Assembly (NCBI RefSeq): GCF_017893945.1
Contig: NZ_CP054257.1
Span: forward strand, 434,001 to 498,000
Length of the DNA stretch: 64,000 bases
Direction of reading: 5' to 3'
Source: Treponema parvum
GTDB lineage: Bacteria; Spirochaetota; Spirochaetia; Treponematales; Treponemataceae
Notes under the pieces: model-generated
What the model saw: the letters and a program-made list of their open reading frames with translations, nothing else
What the model was told of the DNA's origin: nothing
The model's database searches: none
Translations under genes and position numbers: made by a program
Shown here: positions 18,229 through 26,757 of the stretch, in pieces
Numbering within the stretch: position 1 is the first letter of the stretch
How the letters are laid out: every line of letters starts with the position of its first letter

Positions 18229-19521
18229 ATGTTTGTTTTTTGTCGTGTAAGATCTCTTTTTCCTATAAGATTTGTGAGCTCAAAATTTGCGGCTTTTCTC
18301 TTAAAAATATTGATAGCCTCGCCGTTATGCCTTATGTTTTTCCTCTGTGTTTCGTGCGCTAAAAAAAGCACTCCGCTCGACCTCGCTAACCTGTCGAACG
18401 GGAGGGCCGCTCGTGAAATTGCCGAGAGCACACATTCTTGGTACGCTCTGTCCGTTACGGGTTTTGAAAAAATCGATCTGCCTAAGCATGCGCCTCAGGT
18501 CCCTGAAAAACCGTGGACGGAAAGCATAAGAATTTCTGCGGCAGGCTGTGAGAGCGATAAACTTGATAATAAGATTCCTTTGGGATACGCTCTTGTAAAC
18601 AGGCTCGGCGTTTTAACGTTCAGAGGCGGCAATATAGAATTTCATACCGACCGAAGCTTATTTAGCGAAAATACTGCGTCGAATCTTTTTTTTGAAGACA
18701 ACGCTCCGCTTTTTTCGGTTTTTAAAAGTGTCTTTTTTAACGAAAAGGCTGCTAAACAAAGTATCAAGGATTCGACGGATCTCTCCGGCCTTCCGCCGAG
18801 GCCGTTTATCGTTCATTATGCTCCCGATTCCGGGATATTTTTTCCGCTGATAAATTACGAAGATCTTCAGTTAGAAGCCGGTGCCCAGATTACGGATTTT
18901 ACTTGGAACGGAGAAAGATTTTTGTGTTCCGTAAAGAAAACCGAAAATGAAAAAAATATTTTTTCATATGTGAAAATCAAAACGGAGGCGCCGCTTTTGT
19001 CCGTATCGCCTGAAACCGTAAAGACGGCTCTCTTTATAGAAGATTCTTCTGCGGACGAATTCAGGAATTCAAAGGAAATAAAAGACCTTTCTACCGCTCC
19101 GGCCAGGCTAAGGAAACTCGTTTCTTCCATTCCCGGCGACATTCCTTTTACGGTTGAGTGTTTTTATGCAGGAGGATCATATTCTTCCTTATTCGCTTCA
19201 CTAAAGGAAAAGGACTTTACCGGTTTCCTGCTTGAAGCTAAAGCCGTGATCGCGGACACATGGGCGCTGGCCGTTTTTGCGGACGGGACGTCATATTTTT
19301 CCGGTGCGTGCTATTCCCGTCCCGTGCTTGCCGACGGAAAAACTGCGGCTTTTAGGCTTCCGAAACTTCCCGAAGGTTTTATATATTCATACTTTGCCCT
19401 GTCGGGGACAAGGCTTTACGTGTCGTGGGAAGAAACGTCGTTTTACAAGACAGGAAGAAGCGGATTTATTTCGGTGGATCTTGACGCGGTTTTATACAAA
19501 AAATTGCGCCGCTCAGATTAA
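18229..19521 (+). CDS. Treponemal lipoprotein of unknown function
   Basis: This putative lipoprotein has 430 aa from the ATG at 18229, preceded by GTGGAAA. A hydrophobic stretch ends in the lipobox LCVSC (Cys near residue 43), followed by AKKSTPLDL. The body contains repeated beta-like segments and WALSVFADG/YFSG-type motifs (for example DTWALAVFADGTSYFSGAC near residue 350), suggesting a beta-rich, possibly propeller-like exported protein; that is inference. No named family is recognised. It lies 5 bases downstream of the preceding lipoprotein gene. Confidence 0.65.
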   Translation: MFVFCRVRSLFPIRFVSSKFAAFLLKILIASPLCLMFFLCVSCAKKSTPLDLANLSNGRAAREIAESTHSWYALSVTGFEKIDLPKHAPQVPEKPWTESIRISAAGCESDKLDNKIPLGYALVNRLGVLTFRGGNIEFHTDRSLFSENTASNLFFEDNAPLFSVFKSVFFNEKAAKQSIKDSTDLSGLPPRPFIVHYAPDSGIFFPLINYEDLQLEAGAQITDFTWNGERFLCSVKKTENEKNIFSYVKIKTEAPLLSVSPETVKTALFIEDSSADEFRNSKEIKDLSTAPARLRKLVSSIPGDIPFTVECFYAGGSYSSLFASLKEKDFTGFLLEAKAVIADTWALAVFADGTSYFSGACYSRPVLADGKTAAFRLPKLPEGFIYSYFALSGTRLYVSWEETSFYKTGRSGFISVDLDAVLYKKLRRSD

Positions 19522-19575
19522 AAAAAATCGCACGAGTGCGGCATTTGACCGCGAGTTTGCAGCGTAAACTCGTTA

Positions 19576-19592
19576 GTGAGCGCAGCGAACGG
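19576..19592. repeat. GTGAGCGCARCGAACGG repeat, copy 1
   Basis: This 17-base unit recurs with one change at 54090-54106. Both lie in GC-rich intergenic DNA beside short inverted repeats (here CGAGTTT/AAACTCG flanking GCAGCGT just upstream). Confidence 0.45.
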
Positions 19593-19655
19593 CGTACGGC
19601 TAGACCGAGCGGCATTTTCGAAAATCGAACGCTGCAAAGAATTATGGGAGACAAA

Positions 19656-20393
19656 ATGAAAATAAATGCGATATTTTTACTTTTGCTGTTAAGCGCATCA
19701 GCCTTTTGTCAGGCAGCGGACGATACAGCTGCGCCGAAAACGGAACCCGCCGTGGAATTTCAAACTCCGCAAAATTTTTCCGCCAAGGAGGCAGAAGGTC
19801 AAAGGCGAAAATATTTTTGGATTTTCGATATGGGGCCTATAATGACCGTAAATACCGAAAGCCGTGCAAAAAGCGCTCCTTCTCCTATTGCCTTTTCGTG
19901 CGGTATGGGAATAAAACTCTTTACCGATCAAAAAATTTCATTTGCGCCTGAAATATCATTTTTTACCAATTATTACCTGTGGGACGGGAAAAATGCATTG
20001 CCCGCGGAAGTCGAAAACAGGACTGCGACTGTCCTTTCATTTTTGATAGACCTTCCGGCCGTTTACAACATCGAAACGGGCAAAGATTACAGCTTCGAAG
20101 CGGGAGCCGGACTTGCTTTTCTTGCCAGATACGGCCTTCTCTCAAACGGTGTAAAATCTTCCGATCCCGGGGTTTCGGGCGATGCAAAAAGCGACGTCGA
20201 AAAAATAAACGGCTGGCTCATGTCGGATATGCGATTTTTGTTTCCCGAACTGACGGGCGCTTGGAATTACAAAATATCCGAAAGGCTTCAGGCGGGGCTT
20301 GCAATGCGTATTTATTTTCCGCTCGGATCGCTGATGAGCGGACGGGGGCTTGACGCTATGATGATAAGAGTGAGTGCAAGGCTTTTGTTTTAA
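19656..20393 (+). CDS. Putative outer-membrane beta-barrel protein
   Basis: A 245-aa exported protein from the ATG at 19656, chosen because GGGAG lies 6 bases upstream. It has a clear signal peptide (KINAIFLLLLLSASAFCQA, cleavage after residue 20 or so). The mature part has alternating hydrophobic beta-strand-like segments (FDMGPIMTV, FSCGMGIKLF, FSFEAGAGLAFLA, LQAGLAMRIYFPLG) and ends RVSARLLF with a C-terminal Phe, the usual signature of an outer-membrane barrel recognised by the BAM complex. Its small size suggests 8 to 10 strands. The specific function is unknown. Confidence 0.65.
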   Translation: MKINAIFLLLLLSASAFCQAADDTAAPKTEPAVEFQTPQNFSAKEAEGQRRKYFWIFDMGPIMTVNTESRAKSAPSPIAFSCGMGIKLFTDQKISFAPEISFFTNYYLWDGKNALPAEVENRTATVLSFLIDLPAVYNIETGKDYSFEAGAGLAFLARYGLLSNGVKSSDPGVSGDAKSDVEKINGWLMSDMRFLFPELTGAWNYKISERLQAGLAMRIYFPLGSLMSGRGLDAMMIRVSARLLF

Positions 20394-20396
20394 TCA

Positions 20397-20430
20397 ACAA
20401 TCTCGCCGCAGATTCGAAGGGAATCTGCAA
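20397..20430. repeat. 21-bp repeat (copy 2) forming a 3'-end hairpin
   Basis: Positions 20397-20417 are identical to 17169-17189. Here the unit is the left side of a hairpin, with GCAGATTC pairing with GAATCTGC and CGCCGC with GCGGCG. It lies immediately after the outer-membrane protein stop codon and has no T tract. Confidence 0.55.
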
Positions 20431-20481
20431 GCGGCGCGAAGGTATTGCCCTGCAGAATATCCTTGAGCGTTTTAAGCGCTC

Positions 20482-20590
20482 AGATCACAAAGCGGCCGGA
20501 CGGCAGCGCGCCCGCAGTTGCAAATCCGGCCAGGCTGCAGCGCTGCCTTAGCCTCATGTCCGGCCGTAACCGTAAGTCTGGCTGTGATCT
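20482..20590. other. Nested long inverted repeat between convergent genes
   Basis: Three nested perfect arm pairs are visible: AGATCACA (20482-20489) / TGTGATCT (20583-20590), CGGCCGGAC (20493-20501) / GTCCGGCCG (20558-20566) and GGCAGCGC (20502-20509) / GCGCTGCC (20540-20547). The fold would be a 109-nt, GC-rich structure on either strand. It lacks the SRP, tmRNA and RNase P signatures I know. It may be a structured RNA or a terminator between the genes ending at 20393 and 20623. Confidence 0.5.
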
Positions 20591-20622
20591 CATAAAATCC
20601 GTAGAACTTAAATAGTCCAGGA

Positions 20623-22380
20623 TCAGCTATTTAAAGAATGAGTGTCTATTTTGTTGCGCACGTAGGCTATAAATTCTTCAAGGCCGAACGTTCTTTGCGG
20701 CAATCCGGAGCTGTGGCGGAACCTTACGGTTACCGAATTTTCAGCCTTTTCTTTTTCGCCGACGACAAGTATGTAAGGAGTTCTGTTTTGCATGCTTATC
20801 AGGCGAATCTTATTTTTCATGTTGTCGTCGTCAAGGTATGCGTTTGATCGCACTCCGGCCGCCATCAAAGCGTTGTTGACTTTTTGCGCGTATTCGTTAA
20901 AGTCTTTGCCTACCGGAACTACTGCGGCCTGTTCAAAGTGCAGCCAAACCGGCATGGCTCCGGCAAAATTTTCGATTAAAATGCCGAGAAAGCGTTCCAG
21001 CGATCCTAAGACCGCTCTATGCAGCATAACGGGGTTGTGTTTTTGATTGTCCGCGCCCGTGTATTCGGCGTTGAGCCGCTCGGAAGAAGGCAGCTGATAA
21101 TCCACCTGTATAGTGCCGCACTGCCATTGACGGCCCAGCGCGTCGACCAGTGTAAATTCAAGCTTGGGCCCGTAAAAAGCTCCTTCTTTGGGCTGTATTT
21201 CATATTCGAGTTCCGCTTTTTTGCAGGCTTCGGCAAGGGCTTTTTCCGCGCGTTCCCATGTAGCCAGATCGCCTACGTGATCGTCCGGCATAGTGCTGAA
21301 TTTAACGATGAGATTCTTATCGAAACCGAAATCCTTATAAACCGATTTTAAAAGCCTGCAGAATTTGGAAACTTCGTCGCTTATTTGATCGTCTGTACAC
21401 AGGATATGCGCGTCGTCTTGAACAAAAGCCCTTACCCGCATAATCCCGTGCAGCGTTCCGCTAGGTTCGTTTCTAACGCAGTGCCCGAATTCGGCCAAGC
21501 GCATGGGCAAGTCTTTATAGGAACGGGTTCTGGTGTTGAAAATTTCAAGTGCGCCGGGACAGTTCATCGGTTTTATGGCGAACATCCGCTTTTCGCTTTC
21601 GGTGATGAACATGTTTTTTTGATAGTGTCCCCAGTGGCCGCTTTTTTCCCACAAAGTGCGCGGCATTACGGCGGGAGTGTTTACTTCCTTATATCCGTCT
21701 TCCAAAACTTTTTTGCGCATGTAATCCTGCAGCGCAACATACATTGTCCAGCCGGCAGGGTGCCAGAAAACCTGCCCGGGATCTTCGGGATCTATGTGAA
21801 AAAGATCCATCTCGACGCCCAGTTTGCGGTGATCCCGTTTTTCAGCTTCTTCCAGCATTTTAAGATGCTCTTTAAGATCGTTGGGTTTCGCAAAGCACAG
21901 CGCATAGATGCGGGTAAGCATGGGACGTTCGGAATCTCCGCGCCAATATGCTCCCGCCGTTTTCAAAAGTTTAAATCCCTGTGCGTTTATTTCTTTTGTG
22001 TTCGCTACGTGGGGACCGCGGCACAGATCGAGAAAATCGTCTTGCCGATATGTAGTGATCTTTTCTTCTGCGGGCAAGTCGTTAATTATTTCAACCTTGT
22101 ATTCCTGATCCTTAAATAATTTTAAAGCCTCGTCTTTCGTCACTTCCGTGCGTATAAAATCATGGTTGCCTGCGATGATGCGGCGCATTTCTTTTTCTAT
22201 TGCAGGAAAATCCGCTTCGGAAAACTTAACGTCTTTGGGAAAAGCGAAGTCGTAATAAAAGCCCGTGTCGATTGCCGGCCCTATCGCGTATTTTGTTCCA
22301 GGAAATAAATGTAAAACGGCTTCCGCCATAACGTGAGCGCAACTGTGGCGCACTGTCGCAAGTTTCTCATCAACAGCCAT
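20623..22380 (-). CDS. thrS: Threonyl-tRNA synthetase lacking the N-terminal TGS domain
   Basis: Charges tRNA-Thr. The protein has 585 aa from the ATG at 22380 (AAGGTGA 6 bases upstream), against about 640 in E. coli. It begins directly with the editing domain: [12 protein letters not shown] (HxxxH, residues about 9-20) and DLCRGPHV (about 130-137). The class II catalytic core follows with [12 protein letters not shown] (about 270), [11 protein letters not shown] (motif 2 region, about 335) and motif 3 near [18 protein letters not shown] (about 470). A C-terminal anticodon-binding domain starts near 490. The missing TGS domain is the odd feature; editing and aminoacylation domains look complete. 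Confidence 0.96.
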   Translation of the reverse strand: MAVDEKLATVRHSCAHVMAEAVLHLFPGTKYAIGPAIDTGFYYDFAFPKDVKFSEADFPAIEKEMRRIIAGNHDFIRTEVTKDEALKLFKDQEYKVEIINDLPAEEKITTYRQDDFLDLCRGPHVANTKEINAQGFKLLKTAGAYWRGDSERPMLTRIYALCFAKPNDLKEHLKMLEEAEKRDHRKLGVEMDLFHIDPEDPGQVFWHPAGWTMYVALQDYMRKKVLEDGYKEVNTPAVMPRTLWEKSGHWGHYQKNMFITESEKRMFAIKPMNCPGALEIFNTRTRSYKDLPMRLAEFGHCVRNEPSGTLHGIMRVRAFVQDDAHILCTDDQISDEVSKFCRLLKSVYKDFGFDKNLIVKFSTMPDDHVGDLATWERAEKALAEACKKAELEYEIQPKEGAFYGPKLEFTLVDALGRQWQCGTIQVDYQLPSSERLNAEYTGADNQKHNPVMLHRAVLGSLERFLGILIENFAGAMPVWLHFEQAAVVPVGKDFNEYAQKVNNALMAAGVRSNAYLDDDNMKNKIRLISMQNRTPYILVVGEKEKAENSVTVRFRHSSGLPQRTFGLEEFIAYVRNKIDTHSLNS

Positions 22381-22413
22381 AAAGATCACCTTTTAGTAAA
22401 ATAATATTTATAA

Positions 22414-22442
22414 AGGATATAAATATAAAACGCCAGTGTCAA
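22414..22442 (-). promoter_or_regulatory. Putative thrS promoter
   Basis: On the minus strand TTGACA (22437-22442), 17 bases and TATCCT (22414-22419) predict a start near 22407, about 27 bases before the thrS ATG. No T-box or terminator hairpin is seen in this short leader. Confidence 0.5.
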
Positions 22443-22504
22443 GAATATGAAATTTGCAGGAATTAAATTAAGAGAGGCATTCGTGCGATCGGTCTTTGTT
22501 CCGT

Positions 22505-23032
22505 TTATTTTTTAGGCAAGGAAAACTTCGTCATATCGTTTCCTTCAAGCGAAAGCAGTGAAATTTTATTTTGTATGCCGCCTCCGTAGCCCGTTAAATT
22601 CATGTTCACCCCTACGACGCGATGGCACGGCACTATTATGCACAAAGGATTCCATCCCACCGCTCCTCCAACGGCCTGTGCGGACATTTTTGCCTTGCCG
22701 TGTTTTCGGGCAAGGGTTTCCGCGATAGAACCGTAGGAAACAACGGCGCCGAAGGGAATTTTAAGCATTTCATCTATGACTTCTTTTCTAAAAGGTGTAA
22801 GATTTTTTATTTTATATTCCGGCGTAAAATCAGGCTGCCTGCCTGAAAAATAGACGTCCAGCCAGCGGCAAGCGTCTTTAAAAATCTTAAGCTCTTTTTC
22901 TTCGCAGTTTAAGACATGTTTGGAAGCGTCCTGTGAATTTTCAAACCATAATCCCGTAAGAACTTCGCCGTCGCTGTTCATCAGTAAGTCGGAAAAGCCT
23001 TCAGGCGTTTTATAGCGATGTATGTATGTCAT
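22505..23032 (-). CDS. ogt: Methylated-DNA--protein-cysteine methyltransferase
   Basis: Suicide repair protein that transfers alkyl groups from O6-alkylguanine to its own cysteine. At 175 aa it has the usual size of a single-domain Ogt. The active-site motif IIVPCHRVVG is near residues 134-143, followed by YGGGIQNKISLLSLEG. The helix-turn-helix part with YGSIAETLARKHGKAKMSAQAVGGA precedes it. GGAGGAAT lies before the ATG. The N-terminal domain (FSDLLMNSDGEVLTGLWF) is the short ribonuclease-like fold. No ada-type regulator is present. Confidence 0.94.
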   Translation of the reverse strand: MTYIHRYKTPEGFSDLLMNSDGEVLTGLWFENSQDASKHVLNCEEKELKIFKDACRWLDVYFSGRQPDFTPEYKIKNLTPFRKEVIDEMLKIPFGAVVSYGSIAETLARKHGKAKMSAQAVGGAVGWNPLCIIVPCHRVVGVNMNLTGYGGGIQNKISLLSLEGNDMTKFSLPKK

Positions 23033-23157
23033 TATTCCTCCGCACGTCAGAATATTCGGCCGCAGCTATTTGCATCTTATAGTAAATTATTTTACCTTAT
23101 CCGGGCTGATGCGTAAACGGCTTTGCCGAAAGCTGCGATCGCGCTTATTTAGCGGCG

Positions 23158-23544
23158 TCAATTATTAAAACCGTTGTAGTCGCATTTTTTACATTGAGGC
23201 AAGGATTTATCGTTTTGCGCTTTGTGAAAAAGTCCCGCCCATCTGCATATTGAGCGTAGAATCGGAACGACGGATTTACCGCGTTCGCTTAAATGATATT
23301 CCACATGCGGCGGAATTTCATTGTATTGTTCGCGCTCTATGATATTGTTTTTAAGCAGTTCCTTTAGGCTTGCGGAGAGCACCGCGTCCGTTATATCCGT
23401 CAGTTGGCTTCTCAGTTCGCCGTAGCGAAGAACTTTTTTTGCGGACAGCACGCAGATAATTCTGGAATTCCATTTTCCTCCGAAAACTTCCATGCCGTAT
23501 TCCAGCGGGCATCGTATGTCGTCTTCAAGTTTTTTCTTATACAT
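23158..23544 (-). CDS. HxlR-family transcriptional regulator
   Basis: Winged-helix regulator of 128 aa. It shows the HxlR pattern: CPLEYGMEVFGGKWNSRIICVL (residues about 12-33, with a conserved Cys and the GGKW motif), RYGELRSQLTDITDAVLSASLKEL for the recognition helix and PPHVEYHLSERGKSVVPIL for the wing. Members often sense oxidants or electrophiles through the N-terminal Cys. A second pair of cysteines (QCKKCDYNG) lies at the C-terminus. It is divergent from the 96-aa gene at 23695. A promoter TTGTCT-N17-TATACT ends 6 bases before the ATG, so the mRNA is probably leaderless. Confidence 0.9.
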   Translation of the reverse strand: MYKKKLEDDIRCPLEYGMEVFGGKWNSRIICVLSAKKVLRYGELRSQLTDITDAVLSASLKELLKNNIIEREQYNEIPPHVEYHLSERGKSVVPILRSICRWAGLFHKAQNDKSLPQCKKCDYNGFNN

Positions 23545-23550
23545 GTTTCG

Positions 23551-23579
23551 AGTATAATCTTTAACAATTGTTAAGACAA
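23551..23579 (-). promoter_or_regulatory. hxlR promoter with internal palindrome
   Basis: TTGTCT (23574-23579), 17 bases and TATACT (23551-23556) lie just before the regulator gene. The perfect palindrome TTAACAATTGTTAA (23561-23574) fills the spacer, which fits autoregulation. Confidence 0.6.
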
Positions 23580-23585
23580 GTTACT

Positions 23586-23616
23586 ATTAAATTTATTAGT
23601 AGCTAATAAATTTAAT
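23586..23616. promoter_or_regulatory. 14-bp-arm inverted repeat, candidate HxlR operator
   Basis: Arms at 23586-23599 and 23603-23616 (cores AAATTTATTAG / CTAATAAATTT) are perfectly complementary over 14 bases with a 3-base centre. The element sits in the intergenic region between hxlR and the 96-aa gene, about 80 bases before the latter. Confidence 0.6.
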
Positions 23617-23694
23617 TATATCTTCTTTTTCAAAAGCGGTCGCTGTATTATATAATCATCCCGCAGGGAAAATATATTTTTGGAGGTTTAACGA

Positions 23695-23985
23695 ATGAAA
23701 GTTAACGCTTATCTTGAGATCACAATGAAAATAGGGAATTCAAACTGCGCGGCCGCCGCAAAGGTTTATACCGACTACAGGGATCCCTTTCTTAAAACGA
23801 TTAAGGGCGCCCTTTCAAAGGACTTGCTTATCAGAGACGACGACGTACAGGTTTTACACGGTTTTGACAGCGTGGAAAACGCGCAAGCATATCTTTCAAG
23901 CGATATGTTTAAAAACGACGTTTTTGTAGGACTTAAGCCGCTGTGGTCGGCAGATCCGGACGTGAGGATTTATTCCGTTGCGTGA
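23695..23985 (+). CDS. Small protein, possible ABM-like dimeric alpha/beta-barrel fold
   Basis: A 96-aa protein with a good TGGAGG about 9 bases before the ATG. Its pattern of an N-terminal strand (MKVNAYLEITMKIG), helix (AAAAKVYTDYRDPFLKTIKGA), then DDDVQVLHGFDSVENAQAYLSSDMF and a final strand (DVRIYSV) resembles antibiotic-biosynthesis-monooxygenase-like ferredoxin folds, but no catalytic motif fixes a function. Divergence from hxlR with palindromic operators between them suggests it is the regulator's target, perhaps acting on quinones or electrophiles; that is inference. Confidence 0.7.
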   Translation: MKVNAYLEITMKIGNSNCAAAAKVYTDYRDPFLKTIKGALSKDLLIRDDDVQVLHGFDSVENAQAYLSSDMFKNDVFVGLKPLWSADPDVRIYSVA

Positions 23986-24071
23986 TAGCGGTGCCGCGCT
24001 TATTCCGCAGGTTTTATAAATTATGCGGAATAAGCGCGCATTTTACGGCCGGATTGAACTGTAAAAGGAGC

Positions 24072-24455
24072 TTACAGTTCTTTTTTCCAAAGGCCGTGCA
24101 GATTGCAATAAGCGTACGCGGCGACAGGTTTGTCTTTTTCCGTTAAGGCGAAGACTACTTCAGGCATGTCGCCGGGACTGATTTTTTTGCGCTGCCCGCC
24201 CTGCGCAGTTTCCACATACACCCAAGAGATAGAGTGTTCTTGAGTCATAGGATGCGCTATGGAACCGACCTTTACGGTAACAGTGTTTCCTGAAACTGTT
24301 ACGTCCGGCACGTGTTTTTCTTGCGAGGCATCCGTAGTGTTCGGGACAATTTCCGTCATTTTTTCGCCGCAGCAGACGACTGGAACTCCGGAGGATTCGA
24401 TCATACCGATGATGTTTCCGCAGTGTTTACATATAAAAAACTTTTTTGAAGTCAT
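24072..24455 (-). CDS. dfx: Desulfoferrodoxin (2Fe superoxide reductase)
   Basis: Reduces superoxide to hydrogen peroxide without making oxygen, a typical anaerobe defence. The 127-aa protein has both iron sites. The N-terminal desulforedoxin-like centre is FICKHCGN (Cys 10 and 13) with VVCCGEKM (Cys 28 and 29). The catalytic centre ligands are His in EKHVPDV, His residues in AHPMTQEHSISW, and Cys and His in YCNLHGLW near the C-terminus. The rubredoxin gene 100 bases upstream on the same strand is the likely electron donor. It is transcribed toward the 96-aa gene. Confidence 0.95.
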   Translation of the reverse strand: MTSKKFFICKHCGNIIGMIESSGVPVVCCGEKMTEIVPNTTDASQEKHVPDVTVSGNTVTVKVGSIAHPMTQEHSISWVYVETAQGGQRKKISPGDMPEVVFALTEKDKPVAAYAYCNLHGLWKKEL

Positions 24456-24556
24456 TTTTTTCTCCTATAAAATAAAAACGCTTCGGCGTTTTCTTTACAT
24501 GCTTTAGCGTTGCCCATTCAGCCGACGCTTTTTATATTCTCCCAATCAAATACGGA

Positions 24557-24718
24557 TCACTCTTCTACGGTAAATTCTTCTTTTCCCGCACCGCATATCG
24601 GACACACCCAAGAGTCCGGAAGATCTTCCCATTTCGTTCCCGGCGGAATATTCGCCGCAGGGTCGCCTTCCTCCGGATTGTACTCATAGGCACAAAGATT
24701 GCATACATATTTAGCCAT
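24557..24718 (-). CDS. Rubredoxin
   Basis: A 53-aa one-iron electron carrier. The two iron-binding CxxC motifs are intact: [17 protein letters not shown] (Cys 6 and 9) and [13 protein letters not shown] (Cys 39 and 42), with the usual aromatic core residues. AGGAGG precedes the ATG. It is upstream of, and co-directional with, the superoxide reductase gene, which rubredoxin is known to reduce in other anaerobes. The ORF is short but the sequence is unmistakable. Confidence 0.96.
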   Translation of the reverse strand: MAKYVCNLCAYEYNPEEGDPAANIPPGTKWEDLPDSWVCPICGAGKEEFTVEE

Positions 24719-24740
24719 GTCAGCCTCCTAAAAATACCGC

Positions 24741-24808
24741 GTTCGTGCGCACTTTGCGCACAGATGATAGTTTAAATTGGACGGGGTTATTTCGGACGTT
24801 CAATTTAG
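24741..24808. repeat. Dispersed hairpin repeat, copy D (partial)
   Basis: GTGCGCA-CTT-TGCGCAC (24745-24761) is followed by TAAATTGGACG (about 24772-24782) and CGTTCAATTTA (about 24798-24808), the same two modules as in copy B. The remaining sequence to 25000 holds no gene I can support. The copy lies upstream of the rubredoxin start. Confidence 0.6.
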
Positions 24809-25050
24809 ATTATTATACTACGGCTTTTAAATAAATACAATTAATTACAATATTGTTTTAAGTTCAAATATAGCTTAAGGCTTTTATGCCTTTGGAGATG
24901 CGAAGGTTTTACACGGATAAAGGTTTTTGCGCGCTATCGCGCTATATAGAAGCGGTTTGCGCTAAGAAATCAGCTTGCACTGTGTGAGGCAACGCGAACT
25001 GTTGTCTGCTATTGCCAATCAAAAACCTATTCTATACACTATGCCGTAGT

Positions 25051-26601
25051 ATGAAAAACCGCGCCGTTTTTGTTTTTTTTGTGATTTTCGCTGCTTGCAC
25101 GACGATTTTCTTTATAATATACGGGAGCGCTTCTTCCAAAAACTCAGCCCCTCCTCAGCCGAAAATAGTTACGCCGTTTGCCGGAGCCGCCAGATCGGAA
25201 TCAGCGGAAGAAAACCCTTTGGCGGCGAGCGACGGAGGACTGACGTCTTTTATTCCTCTTAATTCCGACGAAACTCTCGTGAGCATTTTAACTCTTGATC
25301 TGGACAACGACATGCGCGACGATCAGATCAATCTTGTACAAAAACTTACAAATCCGTATTTGTATTTGCTCGTAGGTTTGTACAATCCGGGTACGGGCGC
25401 TTACGAGCGTACGGCGGAATTGGAAACTCCGATAACGCAAGTACATTCTTTTTCTTATGCGGGCATAGACGTTTTGGGAGATCACCGCCCCGTTCTTGTT
25501 TATCAGGGGGTGACGGATGACGGGATTTCCGTTTTGCAGATATATCGCATACGCAAAGGCAGAAATAGGAGCGCCGTTCTGGAAAACATCGGTGATTTTC
25601 GCTCCGACGGAAGTATCTTTGTCCAGCAGCAGCCGCGCGATCAGGCTTACGAACTTTCCCAGGTTAACGCCGAGCCTTTTCCTATAATAGTATACGGTTC
25701 GGATCCCGAGTCCGCCGGCGACGGACACGAGCAGTTTCAGATAAAATACGAATGGAAAGCGAAGCAGAATAAATTCGTACAGACGGAGCGCATACGGTTA
25801 AGCGACAGCCGCATAGCCGCGAACGAACTTGCAAAAATTAGGGACGGAACTGTAAAAACCTTCGCCAATTATCTTAAGGGCGTGTGGTATAAGACCTCCG
25901 ACGACGGAAACGGCATAAGGTATTTGTTTTTTGATCCTGAAAGTTCGGAGATAATACTTCAGCACAACGATACGGAAGAAGTGTACACATGGTTTGAAAG
26001 CTATTTAAGCAGCTCGGGAATTTATCTTTCGACGGAAAATCTGTCCATATCAAGCCTTCACAGGCGCTATTATATAACCCTTGTCGCAGCCGACGAGATC
26101 CGGCTAAGAATACAGGAAGACTTGGGTATGACTATAAATGAAATTAATCTGTGGGACGGCAATTATAAAAAAGCGGACGCAAAGGCTTCTTTCGGAACAA
26201 GAGCGGCAAGGTCTCAGGATTTTATAAAAGACCTTACCTCAGGCGACGACTGGTATTCAGCCGACGGCACTAAATTTTCTTTTTCTGAAGACACATATAC
26301 CGCTTCAGGAGATTCGTCAAGCGAAAGCGGAAAATTTTCCATATTAGAAATAGACGGCGCGCCCGTTATCATGTTCCGTCCTTTAGGTGAAAGATCTTTT
26401 CTTAAATCGGCTTACCGACTTTCTTATAAAGAAGTTGTTCCTCAAGTCGCTCCGTCTCGCAGGGCGGGAGTTCCTACGGCGGTTACGGACAGGAACACGA
26501 TTATAATGCATGCGATTTCTCTTTCTTTAAAAAATCCCGTGCCGCTTAAAACGGCGCCTTTAACGCTTTCAAGGAATGCGGCTCAGACTGCGCGTAAATA
26601 A
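25051..26601 (+). CDS. Pallilysin (Tp0751)-related envelope protein
   Basis: A 516-aa protein whose region from about residue 270 to 380 aligns, from memory, with the C-terminal lipocalin-like domain of T. pallidum Tp0751, the vascular adhesin: GVWYKT for GLWIQT, YLFFDPESSEIIL for LLFFDREHAEITF, SSLHRRYYITLV for SSIRRRLEVTFE and NLWDGNYKKA for SMWDGQYTRY. The HEVIH motif once proposed as a protease site in Tp0751 corresponds here to ADEIR, so no HExxH is present. The N-terminus is a membrane segment. The ATG at 25051 is chosen because TTGCCA/TATACA sit just before it; an in-frame TTG at 25012 lies in the -35 box. It is far longer than Tp0751 (237 aa). Confidence 0.75.
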   Translation: MKNRAVFVFFVIFAACTTIFFIIYGSASSKNSAPPQPKIVTPFAGAARSESAEENPLAASDGGLTSFIPLNSDETLVSILTLDLDNDMRDDQINLVQKLTNPYLYLLVGLYNPGTGAYERTAELETPITQVHSFSYAGIDVLGDHRPVLVYQGVTDDGISVLQIYRIRKGRNRSAVLENIGDFRSDGSIFVQQQPRDQAYELSQVNAEPFPIIVYGSDPESAGDGHEQFQIKYEWKAKQNKFVQTERIRLSDSRIAANELAKIRDGTVKTFANYLKGVWYKTSDDGNGIRYLFFDPESSEIILQHNDTEEVYTWFESYLSSSGIYLSTENLSISSLHRRYYITLVAADEIRLRIQEDLGMTINEINLWDGNYKKADAKASFGTRAARSQDFIKDLTSGDDWYSADGTKFSFSEDTYTASGDSSSESGKFSILEIDGAPVIMFRPLGERSFLKSAYRLSYKEVVPQVAPSRRAGVPTAVTDRNTIIMHAISLSLKNPVPLKTAPLTLSRNAAQTARK

Positions 26602-26720
26602 AAATTGCCGCAGTATAAAAAAAGGCGGAACGCTGCCAGGAGTTCAGTTTTTTTGCTGTGTTGCGCAGTGACTTTCGCGCTTTGCGCCCGCTGCGAGGCG
26701 CCGCATGCCGCTTCCGATGC

Positions 26721-26748
26721 TTGACATTGTCGCTTTCTGTCATATAGT
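26721..26748 (+). promoter_or_regulatory. alaS promoter abutting the start codon
   Basis: A perfect TTGACA (26721-26726), 16 bases and TATAGT (26743-26748) are followed after 9 bases by the alaS ATG, giving a predicted 5' UTR of 0 to 3 bases. There is no Shine-Dalgarno. Confidence 0.65.
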
Positions 26749-26757
26749 ATAAATTCT

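Noticed and set aside
21385..22119. 244-codon plus-strand frame opposite thrS
   Set aside because: Shadow of a fully supported synthetase gene; no family, no ribosome site.
25012..25050. TTG at 25012 as start of the pallilysin-related gene
   Set aside because: It coincides with the predicted -35 box TTGCCA; the ATG at 25051 just after the -10 box is more likely.
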